DNA from: Kordiimonadaceae bacterium
GTDB taxonomy: Bacteria > Pseudomonadota > Alphaproteobacteria > Sphingomonadales > Kordiimonadaceae
NCBI GenBank assembly: GCA_014238195.1
Contig: JABABO010000001.1
Location: forward strand, 1-6,507
Direction: 5' to 3'
Length of the DNA stretch: 6,507 bases
The notes beneath the pieces were generated by a model, which was not told the DNA's origin, made no database searches, and saw only the letters and a program-made list of their open reading frames with translations. A program made the translations under genes and the position numbers. Shown piece after piece: positions 5,031 through 6,507 of the stretch. The stretch's first letter is position 1. Each line of letters starts with the position of its first letter.

Positions 5031-5507
5031 ATGACGAATCCGTCGACACACAACCGCGCCGCGGAAACTTTGGCCGCCACTGGTAACAGCTTGCGATATT
5101 TATCTGAAACTTGCGGGATTATCGCAGGTGTTGCTGGTGACGTCCGCCATATTGATCCGGTGAAATCCGCCGCAGCTTTCAGCGACCTTTATAACGCGCT
5201 GATCACTGAACGCGGCGACCTGAAAAACCTGATCAACCGCATCAAACGCGCGCTGGCAGCGCAGCCAGCCGACGATGCCTTGGCCGAAGATTTAACCTTG
5301 GCCACGCTGGATCACCGGGCCTCGCTTAAGGCCATTCACGATTATATGGGGGATTTCATCGACCTGATGGACTGCACCACCGAATCCAGCACGAACAATC
5401 CCGATATTTACGCAGGATATTTGTCAAAGCGCATCAATCGCTTTGCCGCCGACATTCGGGAACAAGCGGCGTGGTTCAACCGCAACTTTGACCCAAACAA
5501 ACAGTAA
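5031..5507 (+). CDS. Hypothetical protein, first gene of the antisense-RNA-controlled operon
   Basis: This 158-residue protein is not recognised. It is predicted almost entirely alpha-helical, with no membrane segment or signal peptide; heptad-like stretches occur around residues 45-75 and 95-120 (FSDLYNALITERGDLKNLIN; LDHRASLKAIHDYMGDFIDL). The start ATG 5031 has AAGGGA at 5018-5023, eight bases upstream; a TTG further upstream at 4998 would lie within the leader structures and is rejected. Its ribosome binding site lies in the downstream target of the C4-like RNA, the place held by icd/ant in P1/P7 and by the first early genes in P4. An antirepressor, cell-division inhibitor or replication accessory role is possible by position only. 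It is followed after 15 bases by the Xre-type gene. Confidence 0.75.
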   Translation: MTNPSTHNRAAETLAATGNSLRYLSETCGIIAGVAGDVRHIDPVKSAAAFSDLYNALITERGDLKNLINRIKRALAAQPADDALAEDLTLATLDHRASLKAIHDYMGDFIDLMDCTTESSTNNPDIYAGYLSKRINRFAADIREQAAWFNRNFDPNKQ

Positions 5508-5522
5508 AGAAAGGATACACTG

Positions 5523-5921
5523 ATGACAGATCCCATTAAAAAATCTAAGTGCCACGCCATCGACGTACATGTCGGGCAGCGCTTGCGCACAATTCGTAAA
5601 ATTCGCGGCCTAAGCCAAAGCCAATTAGCCGAAATTTTGGGCGTAACGTTCCAGCAAATTCAAAAATATGAACGCGCCACAAACCGTATATCGATCGGGT
5701 CACTGACCTATATGGCGGGTGAACTGGGCGTTGATGTTCATTATTTCATCGAAGGCATTGATGGCACCAGCACAGATCAAAGCGCCCGCAGCGCCAAACT
5801 ATCCCTGATCCATTGCCTGCCTGATGAACGCTTGGACGCGATCCTTGCGCTGGTGAAATCCGACCCCATCATGCAGGCAGCGGAGACATCCTTGGTAAAA
5901 ACCGCTGTAGGCGGCCCGTAA
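5523..5921 (+). CDS. Xre-family helix-turn-helix regulator
   Basis: This 132-residue protein has a clear Cro/CI-type helix-turn-helix at about residues 16-76 (VGQRLRTIRKIRGLSQSQLA, then EILGVTFQQIQKYERATNRI and a third segment ending in VDVHYFIEGI). The GVTFQQIQKYERATNRIS signature is typical of alphaproteobacterial Xre regulators of SinR-like form. The C-terminal 50 residues are helical and probably dimerise. ATG 5523 is preceded by AAGGA at about eight bases. It lies between the 158-residue gene and the primase gene with short gaps, so it is likely co-transcribed and may autoregulate the replication operon or act as a Cro-like second regulator. Its target is unknown. It differs from the leftward repressor in sequence and orientation. 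Confidence 0.82.
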   Translation: MTDPIKKSKCHAIDVHVGQRLRTIRKIRGLSQSQLAEILGVTFQQIQKYERATNRISIGSLTYMAGELGVDVHYFIEGIDGTSTDQSARSAKLSLIHCLPDERLDAILALVKSDPIMQAAETSLVKTAVGGP

Positions 5922-5989
5922 CTCGCCCTGGGTAATGCCTGAGCACGCATTTCAAAAAGGCTCGCTTCTTTAAGGGATAGGCAGGGCAA

Positions 5990-6507
5990 ATGACACATCA
6001 AAATACAAATCTGATACGAACGGAACTGATCAAGCAATATCAGTTCAAGCAATCTGGTGAATGGCTGCGGCGCGGCGTTTGCCCCAGCTGCGGCAAGCGG
6101 GAACTTTATACCCACGCTGAAAACCCCGTTATGGTGAAATGTGGCCGCGAAGCCAAATGCCGATTCGCAGAAAAAGCCAAAGACCTATTACCTGATCTGT
6201 TTGTTGATTTTAACAAAAAATACCCTGCCCTAGACAAAAACCCCAAGGCCACCGCAAACGCCTATATGGAACTGGTACGCGGTATCAACCCCGTTAAATA
6301 TCACAAGAATTGGTCGCAGGATAAATATTGGCACCCGCGCGGCGATAAGGGTACGGCCACGGTGCGCTTTCACTTGAACAAAAGCGTTTATATGGACCGC
6401 TTTATCGAAGCCGTTACCGTGGCCTATGACGACGGCACTGTTGTTAAGCGCAAAATGTCGTTCAGCAAAGCCCCCGATACCTACAAGGGTCTTTGGTGGC
6501 AGCCCCA
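5990..6507 (+). CDS. Phage DNA primase (zinc ribbon/toprim type), N-terminal part, partial
   Basis: The reading frame from ATG 5990 stays open to the window end, giving 172 residues of a longer protein. A zinc ribbon is visible: GVC31PSC34GKRELYTHAEN...VKC51GREAKC57, i.e. C-x2-C, 16 residues, C-x5-C. It is followed by KDLLPDLFVDF, and further on by GTATVRFHL and a KAPDTYKGLWWQP motif. This order matches the N-terminal region of phage toprim primases or primase-helicases of prophages in Proteobacteria, in which toprim and sometimes helicase domains follow. It would make RNA primers for phage DNA replication. AGGCAGGG lies just upstream of the start. As in P4, where the alpha primase-helicase is under CI RNA control, it is downstream of an antisense-RNA leader. 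The catalytic domain is outside the window. Confidence 0.78.
   Translation, partial: MTHQNTNLIRTELIKQYQFKQSGEWLRRGVCPSCGKRELYTHAENPVMVKCGREAKCRFAEKAKDLLPDLFVDFNKKYPALDKNPKATANAYMELVRGINPVKYHKNWSQDKYWHPRGDKGTATVRFHLNKSVYMDRFIEAVTVAYDDGTVVKRKMSFSKAPDTYKGLWWQP

Noticed and set aside
3688..5034. Long 448-codon rightward ORF antisense to the membrane-protein gene and running through the leader
   Set aside because: The product is rich in His, Arg, Cys and Pro with no domain-like pattern, lacks a good ribosome binding site and crosses the structured antisense-RNA leader. The opposite frame has a strong Shine-Dalgarno, membrane helices and coherent protein sequence.
5777..6115. Leftward 112-codon ORF opposite the Xre and primase genes
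   Set aside because: It is antisense to two well-supported genes, lacks a ribosome binding site and has no domain-like sequence.

Overview
The window lies inside a P2-like (Peduovirus-type) prophage or temperate phage. The host is most likely an alphaproteobacterium: the Xre-type regulator and the toprim-type primase read like alphaproteobacterial versions, and base composition looks intermediate. The host call is inference. The left end carries the last genes of the tail module in P2 order: the C-terminal end of the tape-measure protein (gpT), gpU and gpD, joined by overlapping stop and start codons. The late operon appears to end just after gpD at two hairpins.

Positions 1811-2190 have no convincing gene but hold hairpins and a promoter-plus-hairpin arrangement that could be a small RNA. 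Next comes a possible 69-residue four-cysteine protein that overlaps, tail to tail, a leftward Cro/CI-type repressor (2333-2761). An AT-rich divergent control region (2762-2872) separates the repressor from a rightward pair: a CII-like (CP76-type) regulator and an Ogr/Delta zinc-finger activator of late transcription, coupled by an ATGA overlap. A leftward gene with a very strong ribosome binding site (3697-4707) encodes a membrane protein with a probable SH3-like C-terminal domain and looks like a lysogenic-conversion 'moron'.

The most interesting part is the 323-base leader at 4708-5030. Behind a promoter (4771-4799) lies a roughly 74-nt element (4905-4978) closed by a perfect 9-bp stem. 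Its 3' half holds two short segments, CCTTGATG and GTGCTAA, each perfectly complementary to a copy upstream (4829-4850) and a copy downstream (4985-5021). The downstream CATCAAGG contains the start of the Shine-Dalgarno of the next gene. This is the architecture of the C4 antisense RNA of phages P1/P7 and of the CI RNA/seqA/seqC immunity system of P4. A terminator-like hairpin with a T tract (4855-4891) sits between the upstream target and the RNA. The operon behind it encodes a 158-residue protein of unknown function, an Xre-family regulator and the N-terminal part of a zinc-ribbon/toprim phage primase that runs off the window.

Together this suggests two layers of lysogeny control: a protein repressor/CII-like switch governing the late activator Ogr, and an antisense-RNA circuit governing the replication operon. 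No integrase is seen at the position it has in P2 (between D and the repressor).
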